Assembly (NCBI GenBank): GCA_016795155.1
Contig: JAEUIE010000050.1
Coordinates: 1 to 64,000, forward strand
Direction of reading: 5' to 3'
Source: Planctomycetia bacterium
GTDB lineage: Bacteria > Planctomycetota > Planctomycetia > Gemmatales > HRBIN36
DNA length: 64,000 nt
Every line of letters begins with the position of its first letter. The stretch's first letter is position 1. The position numbers and the translations under genes were made by a program. The notes below the pieces were generated by a model. It saw only the letters and a list, made by a program, of their open reading frames with translations, was not told where the DNA came from and searched no databases. Below are positions 1 through 8,438 of the stretch, one piece after another.

Positions 1-117
1 TCCATCAGTTGGCTACATCAATTTCGACGCTTACGGGTTCGCTATGAACGACGCGATGACATCCACGAAGCGTTCATGCTACTCGGGTGCATCGTCATCT
101 GCGGCTATTTCCTCTAA
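1..117 (+). CDS. IS5-family transposase, C-terminal end (cut by window edge)
   Basis: Reading frame 1 is open from the first base to a TAA at 115-117 and encodes 38 residues. They include RRLRVRYERR followed by DDIHEAFMLLGCIVICGYFL, the typical ending of IS5-group (IS427-like) DDE transposases, where a basic RVRYERR-x-DIHEAF segment carries the last catalytic-domain helix and is followed by a short hydrophobic tail. The protein would cut and join transposon ends. Only the tail is visible, so whether the element is intact cannot be judged. No terminal inverted repeat could be paired because the left end lies outside the window. The element ends just upstream of the ArsR-type regulator. Confidence 0.75.
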   Translation, partial: SISWLHQFRRLRVRYERRDDIHEAFMLLGCIVICGYFL

Positions 118-128
118 TGTTCTTTTTG

Positions 129-186
129 TTAGATGCTCTAAATACAAAACGCCACCTGTCGAATAGAATATTAGACAGACATCTAA
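129..186. promoter_or_regulatory. Two similar interrupted palindromes upstream of the ArsR-type gene, candidate operators
   Basis: Two sites share the half-sites TTAGA and TCTAA: TTAGA-TGC-TCTAA at 129-141 and TTAGA-CAGACA-TCTAA at 171-186, each followed by ATA. The second ends three bases before the ribosome binding site AAGGA (189-193). ArsR/SdpR-family dimers bind interrupted palindromes in their own promoters, so autoregulation is a natural reading. The spacers differ (3 and 6 bases), which argues for some caution. No clear -35/-10 pair was identified. Confidence 0.4.
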
Positions 187-203
187 ATAAGGATATTTGA
201 TCT

Positions 204-512
204 GTGCTCAACGATGCCTTCAAGGCTCTCTCTGATCCCTCGCGGCGACTCATCCTGGCACGTTTGCGTCATGAAGGTGAGTTAAACGCTGGTGAACTGG
301 CAGAGCAGTTCGATATGACCAAGCCGACCATGTCGCATCATTTCACGGTGCTCAAGGAAGCTGGCCTGGTCAAGAGCAGGCGGGAAGGGCAGCAGATCAT
401 TTATTCCCTGAATACCACAGTTGTGGAGGATGTTGTCAGCCTGTTTCTGGATTTGATGAAACCAGCCAGCAAGACAGCGGCAAACGGAAAGAAAGAAAAG
501 AGGGGATCATGA
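204..512 (+). CDS. ArsR/SdpR-family winged-helix repressor
   Basis: This 102-residue DNA-binding protein fits a small ArsR-type winged helix. It opens with NDAFKALSDPSRRLILARL, the family's first-helix signature, continues with the recognition region MTKPTMSHHFTVLKEAGLV (about residues 38-56), and then has the wing containing REGQQIIYSL. It has no cysteine pair for metal sensing, and resembles the autorepressor SdpR group rather than ArsR/SmtB metal sensors. The start is GTG at 204 with AAGGA ten bases upstream. Its stop overlaps the next gene's start (ATGA), so the two are co-translated. It probably represses its own operon through the palindromes just upstream. Confidence 0.88.
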   Translation: MLNDAFKALSDPSRRLILARLRHEGELNAGELAEQFDMTKPTMSHHFTVLKEAGLVKSRREGQQIIYSLNTTVVEDVVSLFLDLMKPASKTAANGKKEKRGS

Positions 513-1216
513 AAAAAATGCAGGTTGCCATCATCGTGGCTCTGATTGCCTTGAGCCTCGGATCATCCTGGCTGGTGCAACAGAATCGAGAGGCTTGGCT
601 GCCTGAAAAAGTTCCAGTCCACTGGGGTATCGATTTCCAGCCTGATGCCTGGGTTTCACGAAACGATATGTTCTGGTACCTGTTTGGAATACCATTGGGA
701 ATGGTTGCTCTGACAGGCATTCTCTATGCCGTCATCTACTGGCTTTCTCCGAAGGGCTTTGAGCCTGCGAAATCCAACCCCAGCCTGGCCGGCTACATCA
801 TCCTGCTGGTGGTGGCTTTTTGTGCTGCCTTGCATGGTGTTGTCCTGTTGAGCTATATATTCCCGGAATTTCCCATAGATCGTGGTTTGATGGGGGTGTT
901 ATTCCTGTTCTTCATCTTGCTTGGTAATGTGCTCGGCAAAGTGCAGCGAAACTTCTGGATCGGCATCCGAACGCCATGGACCATCGCCAACCATCTGGTG
1001 TGGGAAAAGACTCATCGCCTGGCAGCATGGCTGTTTGTTGGAGTCGGAGTCCTGGGAATCGCTTCACTGTTCATTTCGAGAGTTGTTCCGGCTCCCATCA
1101 TGATCGGCTGCTGGATTGGAATGATTGCCCTAGCCGCTCTCGTTCCGGTGATTTACTCGCTGGTGTTCTACAAGAAACTGGAACGCAGCGGGAAGTTGAA
1201 CGAAGTTACCGCTTGA
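509..1216 (+). CDS. SdpI-like membrane protein (DUF1648 plus SdpI regions)
   Basis: This 235-residue integral membrane protein has about six hydrophobic segments. The N-terminal part has a DUF1648-like pattern (VPVHWGIDFQPDAWVSR, about 36-52) after the first membrane helix. The C-terminal half has the SdpI pattern NFWIGIRTPWTIANHLVW followed by EKTHRLAAWLF. In Bacillus subtilis SdpI gives immunity to the SDP toxin and acts with the repressor SdpR, and this gene overlaps an SdpR-like repressor by four bases. No toxin precursor gene is visible nearby, so the local role is unknown. The 3' end overlaps the convergent tilS gene by 11 bases. Confidence 0.85.
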   Translation: MKKMQVAIIVALIALSLGSSWLVQQNREAWLPEKVPVHWGIDFQPDAWVSRNDMFWYLFGIPLGMVALTGILYAVIYWLSPKGFEPAKSNPSLAGYIILLVVAFCAALHGVVLLSYIFPEFPIDRGLMGVLFLFFILLGNVLGKVQRNFWIGIRTPWTIANHLVWEKTHRLAAWLFVGVGVLGIASLFISRVVPAPIMIGCWIGMIALAALVPVIYSLVFYKKLERSGKLNEVTA

Positions 1217-2201
1217 TAAACTGTACGACCAGGTCTCTGCGTGTCACCATGATTCTGCCGGGTAGTTCCACTGCGGTGCGAGTTCCCCGGCAGACTTCGA
1301 TGACTTCCTTCCAGCGCTGATGGTTCATCTGGTCAATCGGCCAATTCTGCGATTGAAATAGGCCTCGCAAAACTTCCTGCATAACGGTATTGGAATTTCG
1401 TTCCAGGAGTTTCAACTTGAGAGCAAGACGTTCTTTGGATTGAAATGCAATGATGGTTTCAAAAAGTCTGCGACTTTCTGTCTTAATCTGTCGGTAAACC
1501 ATTCTTGCTCGATCTGCCCATTCTGCCAAGTGATTAACTGCATCTGGATTCATTTCAATCAGCTGTGGCATGATCTGGTGTCGAATTCTGTTTCTTGTGA
1601 ACTTTATGTCATCGTTGCTGGCATCATGTCGGGCAGTAATGTTGTGGCTTGCAAGATAATCGAGTACATCCTGCCTGGTGCATGTCAGTAATGGCCTCAA
1701 AACGTAAATACTATGGTCAGTTATGGTAAGCCTTCGTTTCGGTGCAATGCCGCGTAACCCCCGCCAACCGGTTCCACGGATCAGGTGATGCAAAACGGTT
1801 TCAGACTGATCGTTCATGGTGTGGCCGGTCATGACCCAGTTGCAACCGTTTTGTCTAGCAACTTCAGTCAGCCAATCGTACCGCAGTTTCCTGGCACAGT
1901 TTTCGATACCACTCTGTTGGGGCGACAATTGATCAGAGTGGCCAAGGTGAAAGTGAAGGCCATGTTGCTGGCAAAGTGACTCAACATAGCGTCCATCAGC
2001 ATCGCTTGCCTCGCCACGAAGGCGATGGTTGTAGTGAGCAATGTGGAGCGTATTTTTATCGACAAGCTGCATCATGGCGTACAGCAGGCAGACACTGTCC
2101 GGCCCACCTGAGACAGCAAGGAGGATGGGGCCGGCGACCTTGTGCTTGTGCATGAAGCGCTGCAAGTGAAGTGTGACAACATGTTGAAGTGATGGCGGCA
2201 T
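1206..2201 (-). CDS. tilS: tRNA(Ile)-lysidine synthase
   Basis: TilS attaches lysine to C34 of the CAU-anticodon tRNA(Ile), making it read AUA. The 331-residue protein has the ATP-pyrophosphatase loop SGGPDS (31-36), the conserved GHTMNDQSETVLHHL segment (126-140), RGTGWRGLRGI, RPLL (169-172) and FTRNRIRHQIMPQL near residue 201. Length is close to the short TilS form seen in Aquifex and well below the roughly 430 residues of E. coli TilS, so most of the C-terminal tRNA-binding region is absent. Its stop lies inside the end of the convergent SdpI-like gene. A pair of inverted hairpins separates its start from metG. Confidence 0.93.
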   Translation of the reverse strand: MPPSLQHVVTLHLQRFMHKHKVAGPILLAVSGGPDSVCLLYAMMQLVDKNTLHIAHYNHRLRGEASDADGRYVESLCQQHGLHFHLGHSDQLSPQQSGIENCARKLRYDWLTEVARQNGCNWVMTGHTMNDQSETVLHHLIRGTGWRGLRGIAPKRRLTITDHSIYVLRPLLTCTRQDVLDYLASHNITARHDASNDDIKFTRNRIRHQIMPQLIEMNPDAVNHLAEWADRARMVYRQIKTESRRLFETIIAFQSKERLALKLKLLERNSNTVMQEVLRGLFQSQNWPIDQMNHQRWKEVIEVCRGTRTAVELPGRIMVTRRDLVVQFIKR

Positions 2202-2206
2202 AGTTA

Positions 2207-2333
2207 GCCCCCGGGCTCTTTAAGCCGGGGGCGGGTTCACGCGGAGAAGAGACTCGTTCGCACAATATTCATAACACACGGTGACTTACGTCACTCTCTT
2301 GCACATCCACCCCCGGCTTGAAGAGTCGGGGGT
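2207..2333. repeat. Inverted pair of G/C-rich hairpins (REP/REPIN-like element)
   Basis: Two related hairpins lie about 75 bases apart in opposite orientation between tilS and metG. The first has stem GCCCCCGG (2207-2214) pairing with CCGGGGGC (2225-2232). The second has ACCCCCG (2309-2315) pairing with CGGGGGT (2327-2333). Read on the minus strand, the second resembles the first on the plus strand, with loops CTCTTCAAG and CTCTTTAAG, so the unit is head-to-head. This is the arrangement of REP doublets (REPINs) and of short elements mobilised by IS200/IS605-type (RAYT) transposases. No such transposase is in the window. The metG stop starts five bases beyond the second hairpin. Confidence 0.7.
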
Positions 2334-2337
2334 TAAA

Positions 2338-3903
2338 TTATTTCTTCGCCTCGATCCTCGGAAACAACGGCTTCACTTTGCCATCGACCAGTTGCGCTGT
2401 AACACGCAAATCATCAGGCTGGGCTTTCAGTTCTGCTGCATCAGCGTACTTCACCTCAGCCCAGGGCTTCGGAAAGTTAAAACTGTTGTAGATTACTTCC
2501 GTAGAACGGGGTATGAACGGCTTGAGCAAAATACTGGCTACACGCAGCGATTGCACAGCATTGAAGAGTACACTCTTCGCTGCTTCCTTGTCGGTCTTGA
2601 CCAGTTTCCAGGGAGCGTTGGTTTCAAGGTATTGGTTAGTAGGAGTCAGGAAGTTCAGGATAATCGTTTGCAGAGCCTGGTTGTAACGGCAGGCTTCAAC
2701 GTGACTGCGGACTTCTTCTACAAACGATTGCAGATTCAATCCAGGAACCACTGCATCTGGCGCTTTACCTGCTGTGCCATTAAAAACGCTTTCGTAATTC
2801 TTCGTAATCAGCGTCAGGCAGCGGCTGAGCAGATTGCCCAGGTTATTCGCCAACTCGCTGTTGAACACCTCGGCAAACCGATCCCAGGAAAAGTCACCAT
2901 CTCCCGGAAACGGGCACTCCCTCATGAAGTAATAGCGGAAAGCATCCGAACTGAACTGGGTGATAATGTCCATCGGCTCAATGGCATTGCCCAGCGATTT
3001 GCTGATCTTCTCGCCCTTGATGTAAACAAACCCGTGGCCGAACACTTTCTTCGGAGCTTCCAAATCTGCCGCCCACAGCATGGCAGGCCAGATGGCACAA
3101 TGAAAACGTGTAATGTCCTTCCCGATGAAGTGCACGTCGGCGGGATAGTACTTCTTGAACGTTGCCTCGTCATCCCCGTAGCCGATGCCGGTGATGTAGG
3201 TGAGCAGAGCATCAAACCAGACGTAGATGGTGTACTCTTCGTCGAAGGGAATTCGGATGCCCCACTCTTCGCCACGCCGGCTTATGTTGATGTCCTGCAA
3301 GCCCTCAGTCTTGATCAGACTGAGGATTTCATTGCGACGGCTGTCAGGTTGTACGAAATCTGGATTCTCTTCGTAATGCTTGAGCAGTCGATCTTGAAAC
3401 GCACTCAACCGGAAAAAGTAACAGGGTTCCGACCTCCGAGTTAGTGGGGTTTTATGATTCGGGCACAGCCCATTGTTTTCGGTGTGCTGCTTGTCGCTCT
3501 TGAACTCCTCGCAGCCATCACAATACCAACCCTCGTACTGACCCTTGTAAATGTGGCCGTTGTCGTAGACCTTCTGAATGAACTTGCGACAACACTGCTT
3601 ATGACGTTCGTGGCTGGTCTGAATGAAGATGTCGTAGCTGATATCGAGCGCATCCCAGATCGATTTGAACTGGTTAGCCATATCATCGCAATAGGCTTGC
3701 GTACCCTGTCCGAGTTCGCTGGCACGCTTGGCAACCTTCAGCGTGTTCTCGTCGTTCCCCATGAGAAAGAAAACGTCATTCCCCTCCATGCGGCGGAAAC
3801 GTGCCTGCACATCTGCGCCCAGCTTTTCAAAAGCGGTGCCGATATGGGGCCGACTGTTGGGGTAATCGATGGCAGTGGTAAGGAAAAATTTCGGTGCGGT
3901 CAT
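2338..3903 (-). CDS. metG: Methionyl-tRNA synthetase
   Basis: This class I aminoacyl-tRNA synthetase charges tRNA(Met), including the initiator tRNA. The 521-residue protein shows the N-terminal A-I-D-Y-P-N-S motif with PHIG (19-22, the HIGH equivalent), the zinc-knuckle-like WYCDGCEEF (about 127-134) followed by CPNH (147-150), the catalytic-domain VWFDALLTYITGIGY (228-242), and KISKS (299-303, the KMSKS equivalent). The anticodon-binding helical domain follows. The C-terminal dimerisation/tRNA-binding EMAP-like domain of the long E. coli type is missing, as in many short bacterial MetRS. The ATG at 3901-3903 starts the protein directly with the catalytic fold. A G/C hairpin lies just after the stop. 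Confidence 0.96.
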   Translation of the reverse strand: MTAPKFFLTTAIDYPNSRPHIGTAFEKLGADVQARFRRMEGNDVFFLMGNDENTLKVAKRASELGQGTQAYCDDMANQFKSIWDALDISYDIFIQTSHERHKQCCRKFIQKVYDNGHIYKGQYEGWYCDGCEEFKSDKQHTENNGLCPNHKTPLTRRSEPCYFFRLSAFQDRLLKHYEENPDFVQPDSRRNEILSLIKTEGLQDINISRRGEEWGIRIPFDEEYTIYVWFDALLTYITGIGYGDDEATFKKYYPADVHFIGKDITRFHCAIWPAMLWAADLEAPKKVFGHGFVYIKGEKISKSLGNAIEPMDIITQFSSDAFRYYFMRECPFPGDGDFSWDRFAEVFNSELANNLGNLLSRCLTLITKNYESVFNGTAGKAPDAVVPGLNLQSFVEEVRSHVEACRYNQALQTIILNFLTPTNQYLETNAPWKLVKTDKEAAKSVLFNAVQSLRVASILLKPFIPRSTEVIYNSFNFPKPWAEVKYADAAELKAQPDDLRVTAQLVDGKVKPLFPRIEAKK

Positions 3904-3997
3904 ACCTGTCTTTCAGGGGAATGTGATGTCTTCATGATATTGATGACAGCTATTGAGACAGTGGAGTTCATGGCAAGTGAAGTTATGAATCCAAGTA

Positions 3998-4228
3998 CTA
4001 TTTCCGTTGTTCTGCAGCTTTTCGGAAAATGCCGACACTAAGCAGAACAATTGCGATAAGCTGCAAGGCTAAGCTCATACCACCATAAAACATTATTTGA
4101 GCGATATAGATATTCTGCATCTCGGTGGCGGACATCGGTACGTAAGATACAAAGGAGCCGACTATCAGCCAAAGAGTTACACCCATACTCACTGCGATTA
4201 ATATCAACACTGGCCAAATGTTTTTCAT
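3998..4228 (-). CDS. Small two-helix membrane protein, function unknown
   Basis: This 76-residue protein has two predicted membrane helices, about residues 5-28 (WPVLILIAVSMGVTLWLIV) and 46-68, with a short positively charged tail (RKAAEQRK). The charge suggests an inside C-terminus. I recognise no family. The start ATG is at 4226-4228. It lies alone between metG and a phospholipase D-like gene on the same strand, with gaps of 94 and 50 bases, so it could be transcribed separately. The main alternative is that this is not a real gene, but the hydrophobic pattern and clean start make that less likely. Confidence 0.6.
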   Translation of the reverse strand: MKNIWPVLILIAVSMGVTLWLIVGSFVSYVPMSATEMQNIYIAQIMFYGGMSLALQLIAIVLLSVGIFRKAAEQRK

Positions 4229-4278
4229 ATCAGATCGCTTTCAGCAAGCAAATCTTCACACATGTAAGGCAAAGAACA

Positions 4279-4878
4279 CTATGCCGCTTTTTTGTGGCCG
4301 TCTCTGCCTCGATCCTGTGAACCAGCCCCCTCCTTCAATTGAGGCTGCCGGCTGTGCACTTTGTGGTTTTCATAATACTGCAGATATTTTTCCACCAGTT
4401 TCTTATCGTGGCGTATGATCAGTAGATTTTCGGCATTGGCATCTTCAGCCTGCCGTGTGAAATTGAAGCTGCCTGTAATAATCACTTTCTGATCAATGAT
4501 CATCAGCTTGTTGTGAGCAATGGCATGTTCGCCATCGACCAGCACTTTCAGACCTTTTTCCATGCAACGTGGCATATCAGAACGCAGTTCCGCTTCATTG
4601 GAGCGGTCGAACAATATTTCCACATCCACACCCCGGTCATGTGCATCCATCAAGGCTTTGACAATCGGATCATAAGTAAACGAATAAGCCATCACCAGAA
4701 TCTGTTTCGTGGATGCATTGATGGCATCGACAATGGCCTGCCCGCATCCGCCCTTAGGGGAAAAGTGAACATGAACTGCCGGTGGCGGAATAAATCGGCG
4801 CAGAATCATTCGTCCCCAGTAGACTGCCACCAGCGCTGCTGCAAAGCCTGAGCAGACCAGAAGTATGAGTGTTGTCAT
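4279..4878 (-). CDS. Membrane-anchored phospholipase D-like protein with one HKD motif
   Basis: This 199-residue protein has an N-terminal membrane helix (about 3-22) and a single PLD domain. The HKD motif is visible as H122-x-K124 with D129 in AHNKLMIIDQKVIITGSFNFT, with Ser137, Asn139 and a downstream Glu150. Single-HKD proteins of this size resemble Nuc-type endonucleases and the mitochondrial cardiolipin hydrolase group, which work as homodimers that share an active site. The protein probably cleaves phosphodiester bonds in nucleic acid or lipid at the outer face of the membrane. The last 25 residues are polar and Lys/Arg rich. The substrate is not evident from the context. Confidence 0.85.
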   Translation of the reverse strand: MTTLILLVCSGFAAALVAVYWGRMILRRFIPPPAVHVHFSPKGGCGQAIVDAINASTKQILVMAYSFTYDPIVKALMDAHDRGVDVEILFDRSNEAELRSDMPRCMEKGLKVLVDGEHAIAHNKLMIIDQKVIITGSFNFTRQAEDANAENLLIIRHDKKLVEKYLQYYENHKVHSRQPQLKEGAGSQDRGRDGHKKAA

Positions 4879-4896
4879 GACTTTACCACTCCACGC

Positions 4897-5316
4897 TTAT
4901 TCGAAACCATACTTCGATTCGATGGCACGTTTCGACTGGTTGTATTCAACTTGAGTTACCCGACCTTCATCGCGGGCGATCTCCAGTTCATTCAGTTCAC
5001 GCTTCTTGATACGCTGCTGGCAGGCCAGACTGGCACGATAGTTGATAACCCGTGCTTCGTTGTACCCGGCAATTGGATCCCACAGAATGGAAACAGGCCA
5101 GGTGAAGAGATCAACTGCTCCCAGCACATAATTGCCTGTGTAGAAGGAACCACAACCCGGAAGAACACCTAGGCAGGCTGCTAAAGTCGGGTTCTTCTCT
5201 TCAACGAGGACACCATCAGCCCGCATTTGCTGATATTCCGATTCCTGAATCGTGTTCAGACTACTGCAGCCTGAAAGCAAAGTGCCACACATCAGAAGAT
5301 AAGCCATCTGGTGCAT
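4897..5316 (-). CDS. Small lipoprotein, probable membrane-associated
   Basis: I choose the ATG at 5314-5316, preceded by GGGGGA, which gives a 139-residue protein. A longer frame to 5388 has no such site. The N-terminus MHQMAYLLMCGTLLSGCSS carries a lipobox (LSGC), so signal peptidase II processing and lipidation are expected. The middle segment PTLAACLGVLPGCGSFYTG followed by NYVLGAVDLFTWPVSILWDP is a Gly-rich hydrophobic region like those in small bacterial lipoproteins of unknown role. The last third is charged and probably helical (KKRELNELEIARDEGR). The divergent dehydratase gene begins 128 bases away. Confidence 0.75.
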   Translation of the reverse strand: MHQMAYLLMCGTLLSGCSSLNTIQESEYQQMRADGVLVEEKNPTLAACLGVLPGCGSFYTGNYVLGAVDLFTWPVSILWDPIAGYNEARVINYRASLACQQRIKKRELNELEIARDEGRVTQVEYNQSKRAIESKYGFE

Positions 5317-5444
5317 GCATTTCCCCCAGCAAATGTTGCCTAGTATGCGCGGTAGGCGGGAGATAACCTCAGCGTACGTTTTTGTCAATGGATGAACTGA
5401 GAGTTCCTGTTACACTGGACATGTTGTGGAAACAGGTGAATCAG

Positions 5445-7412
5445 ATGAACTTTGATACAGCGTTGCTGGAAGCAGATGATGCACAGTGCTATGAAGTGAC
5501 CACTAAAGCTCCTGGCCCAACAGGTAAATTGCCTCTGACGGATGAGATGCTCAAGCATTCGCCCAGCGGTGATCTATTTGGCTGGACGCAAAATGCTGGA
5601 ATGGGTTGGGATCCCATAACACTACAGGGAAACGATTTCCTGCTACTCAGTACTCATGGCGGACTGCGGAATGCAGATGGTACAGCATTAGCCTTGGGCT
5701 ACCACACCGGCCACTGGGAAGTGAATCTTCTGGTAGCCGAAGCAGCACGCGAACTCAAGAAACTGGGAGCAACTCCCTTTGCAGCTTATGTCACTGATCC
5801 CTGTGATGGCAGGACACAGGGTACTACAGGTATGTTCGATAGTTTGCCTTACCGTAACGATGCAGCCATGGTCATGCGTCGGTTGATCCGTTCCCTGCCT
5901 ACTTGCAAAGGTGTCATGGGGATTGCCACCTGCGATAAGGGCTTACCTGCAACCATGATGGCACTGGCCAGTTGTCATGACTTGCCAGCAATTCTTGTTC
6001 CCGGTGGAGTAACCTTGCCCGCTGAAGACGGTGAAGATGCAGGTAAGGTGCAAACCATTGGCATTCGGTACATACATGGCTTGGTTACATTGGAAGAGGC
6101 GGCAGAACTGGGATGTCGTGCCTGTGGATCGCCCGGGGGAGGGTGCCAGTTTCTGGGCACCGCAGCCAGTGCACAACTTATTGGTGAAGCACTGGGATTA
6201 ACCTTGCCCCACGCTGCGTTGGCGCCATCCGGGCAACCAATCTGGAAGGACCTCGCAACTCGCTCTGCTCGAGCACTGATGCAAATGCGGAAGAAAAAGA
6301 TCACAACGAAGAACATATTTTCTGATGGATCAGCAAGAAATGCGATGGCTGTGTTCGCAGCAGCTGGTGGTTCTACCAATATGCTCTTTCACATTCCCGC
6401 CATACTGCACCAGGCCAAACTCGAACGCCCATCGCTCCAGCAGTGGATGGAATTCAACAGAAAAATACCACGCCTGGTAGATGCATTACCCAACGGCCCT
6501 GTTGGTCATCCCACCATTCGCGTATTCCTGGCAGGTGGCGTGCCGGAAATCATGCTCCATTTACGGGAACTCCATCAGATTGATGAAGGAGCTTTAACTG
6601 TTACTGGTGAACCGGTCGGTAGAATACTGGATGCCTGGAGAATCAGTGAACGCCGCAAGAGACTACAGGATAGATTGTTCCAATGTGATGGAGTCGACCC
6701 AGCTGATGTCATCATGTCGCCTCAAAGAGCGGGATCAAATGGTCTGACCAGTACAGTGGTTTTTCCAACGGGCAACCTTGTTCCGCAAGGCAGTGTCATC
6801 AAAAGCACGGCCATCGATCGTTCCATGATTGATGAAAACGGTATATTTCGACATACTTTTCGTGCCAGAGTTTTTACGACCGAGACAGCAGCGATGCAGG
6901 CGCTCAAGGCCAAGGATGAATCCGCCATCAAGCCGGGTGATGTCATCGTGCTGATCTGCCGAGGCCCCATGGGTGCGGGCATGGAAGAAACGTATCAGAT
7001 AACTGCAGCGCTAAAGCATTTGCCTTGGGGTAAACAGGTGGCAGTTCTGACCGATGCCCGCTTTTCAGGCGTATCAACTGGTGCCTGCATCGGGCACGTT
7101 TCCCCAGAAGCCTTGGCAGGCGGACCTATCGGGAAACTAATCGAAAGGGATCTAATCGAGATAATCATCGATCAGCGTGAGCTAGCAGGAAGTGTCAATC
7201 TCATTGGACATGGCAACGAAAAGCATGATGCGACATGGGGTAATAGAGTACTCGAATCACGAGCATTCAGAACTGACTTGAGGCCTGATTCTTCCTTGCC
7301 TGAAGACACTAAACTGTGGGCAGCATTGATCCAGGCCAGTGGTGGTGTATGGGGAGGGTGTGTTTATGATGTTGACCGAATAATGCGACAATTAAAATCG
7401 TGTAATTCCTAG
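5445..7412 (+). CDS. D-xylonate dehydratase, YagF/YjhG type (IlvD/Edd family)
   Basis: The enzyme dehydrates a sugar acid, probably D-xylonate, to a 2-keto-3-deoxy acid using an iron-sulfur cluster. The protein matches the long YjhG/YagF branch of the IlvD/Edd family over its full length (655 residues from the ATG at 5445, typical for that branch). Visible motifs include [23 protein letters not shown]-like [32 protein letters not shown] and [14 protein letters not shown], with candidate cluster cysteines 120, 163 and 234, and the C-terminal [26 protein letters not shown] five bases before 5445 supports that start over upstream TTG/ATG codons at 5382/5388. A DapA-family enzyme lies 1 kb downstream, as yagE does beside yagF in E. 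coli. Confidence 0.92.
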   Translation: MNFDTALLEADDAQCYEVTTKAPGPTGKLPLTDEMLKHSPSGDLFGWTQNAGMGWDPITLQGNDFLLLSTHGGLRNADGTALALGYHTGHWEVNLLVAEAARELKKLGATPFAAYVTDPCDGRTQGTTGMFDSLPYRNDAAMVMRRLIRSLPTCKGVMGIATCDKGLPATMMALASCHDLPAILVPGGVTLPAEDGEDAGKVQTIGIRYIHGLVTLEEAAELGCRACGSPGGGCQFLGTAASAQLIGEALGLTLPHAALAPSGQPIWKDLATRSARALMQMRKKKITTKNIFSDGSARNAMAVFAAAGGSTNMLFHIPAILHQAKLERPSLQQWMEFNRKIPRLVDALPNGPVGHPTIRVFLAGGVPEIMLHLRELHQIDEGALTVTGEPVGRILDAWRISERRKRLQDRLFQCDGVDPADVIMSPQRAGSNGLTSTVVFPTGNLVPQGSVIKSTAIDRSMIDENGIFRHTFRARVFTTETAAMQALKAKDESAIKPGDVIVLICRGPMGAGMEETYQITAALKHLPWGKQVAVLTDARFSGVSTGACIGHVSPEALAGGPIGKLIERDLIEIIIDQRELAGSVNLIGHGNEKHDATWGNRVLESRAFRTDLRPDSSLPEDTKLWAALIQASGGVWGGCVYDVDRIMRQLKSCNS

Positions 7413-7518
7413 ATGCGAATGAGAATTGTGGTCTATAGTTAAAGAATATGGGATGCAGGGGAGAATCATCAATCTTCTGCATTGCGGTTTATCTGTAAGT
7501 GTTCTTTTGAGAGTCGTC

Positions 7519-7743
7519 ATGTTCCTTCGTCAGAAGTGTCCCAACTGCGGAAAAGAAGTTGAATTTGTCTATGTACAGATAGGCCATGGTATCTGTTGCA
7601 AGAAATGCAATTATGAATTCACCCTGACTGTCAAACGTCGCCCCATGTTACCTTATGTAATAGTATTGGCTGCCTTGGTAGTTCTTGGCGGTGTTGGTTA
7701 TTACACCTTCAAGACTTTTCACGATTGGTGGATTTATCGATAG
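7519..7743 (+). CDS. Small zinc-ribbon membrane protein
   Basis: From the ATG at 7519 this is a 74-residue protein. It starts with a four-cysteine zinc ribbon (CPNCGKEVEF at 6-15, then CCKKCNYEF), followed by a basic segment KRRP and one membrane helix (LPYVIVLAALVVLGGVGYY), with a short aromatic tail. The topology would put the ribbon in the cytoplasm. An upstream in-frame ATG at 7426 would add 31 residues with no homology-like features, so I prefer the shorter form. It sits 106 bases after the dehydratase and 52 bases before upp. No function can be assigned. Confidence 0.7.
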   Translation: MFLRQKCPNCGKEVEFVYVQIGHGICCKKCNYEFTLTVKRRPMLPYVIVLAALVVLGGVGYYTFKTFHDWWIYR

Positions 7744-7795
7744 TAGCTCTGCCAAAAGTAGCTAAGATGCCTGCAGGTAAATCGGGGCATCATTC

Positions 7796-8425
7796 ATGTC
7801 GGAACCAGTCCACGTTTCGTCTCATCCACTGATCGCTAGCCGCATTGCAGAACTTCGTCACAAATCGACTCAGCCAGCCCGATTTCGTGAACTGGTCCGG
7901 CAGCTATCGCAGTTATTGTTCTTCGAAGCAGCAGAAAAGTTGCAGGTAGAACCCATGAACGTTTCAACTCCATTGAGTGAAACCAGCGGATTGCGATTGA
8001 AACAGCGCATCGGACTGATTCCCATATTGCGAGCTGGTCTCGGGATGGTAGATAGTATTCTGGAATACATTCCTGAGGCCCAAGTCTGGCATCTGGGTCT
8101 GTATCGGAATGAAGAAACACTGGAACCGGTGACGTACTATAACAAACTGCCAGCCACACCTCGTATCGATCTTGCAATTGTTCTTGATCCCATGCTGGCA
8201 ACCGGTGGCTCATCGATTACCAGCTTGAGTATTCTTAAACGCTGGGGCGCCAGAGAACTCTGGTATATTGGTTTGATAGCAGCCCCCGAAGGTGTAAAAC
8301 GAATGCAGGCGGCTCACCCAGATGTTCCACTGTATCTGGGAGCACTGGATTCTCACCTGAACTATCAGGGTTATATTGTGCCCGGACTTGGTGATGCGGG
8401 TGACCGGCAATTTGCAACAGCGTAA
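7796..8425 (+). CDS. upp: Uracil phosphoribosyltransferase
   Basis: This pyrimidine salvage enzyme makes UMP from uracil and PRPP. The 209-residue length is standard. It shows LIPILRAGLGMVDSILEYIP (74-93), the PRPP loop VLDPMLATGGSSITS (129-143), and the C-terminal uracil-binding YIVPGLGDAGDR (193-204). The start ATG at 7796 gives the family's usual N-terminus (HPLIASRIAELRHKSTQPARFRELV). The DapA-family gene begins 13 bases after the stop, so the two are probably co-transcribed although their pathways are unrelated. Confidence 0.95.
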   Translation: MSEPVHVSSHPLIASRIAELRHKSTQPARFRELVRQLSQLLFFEAAEKLQVEPMNVSTPLSETSGLRLKQRIGLIPILRAGLGMVDSILEYIPEAQVWHLGLYRNEETLEPVTYYNKLPATPRIDLAIVLDPMLATGGSSITSLSILKRWGARELWYIGLIAAPEGVKRMQAAHPDVPLYLGALDSHLNYQGYIVPGLGDAGDRQFATA

Positions 8426-8438
8426 TCAAGGATAAAGC

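Noticed and set aside
2281-3444. Plus-strand open frame of 387 codons over metG
   Set aside because: It lies wholly opposite the methionyl-tRNA synthetase gene, has no recognisable domain, and its start region is inside the hairpin element. It is the usual antisense frame of a well-coded gene.
3454-4041. Plus-strand open frame of 195 codons near the metG start
   Set aside because: Most of it is antisense to metG, and its end overlaps the small membrane protein gene on the other strand. The sequence shows no domain pattern.
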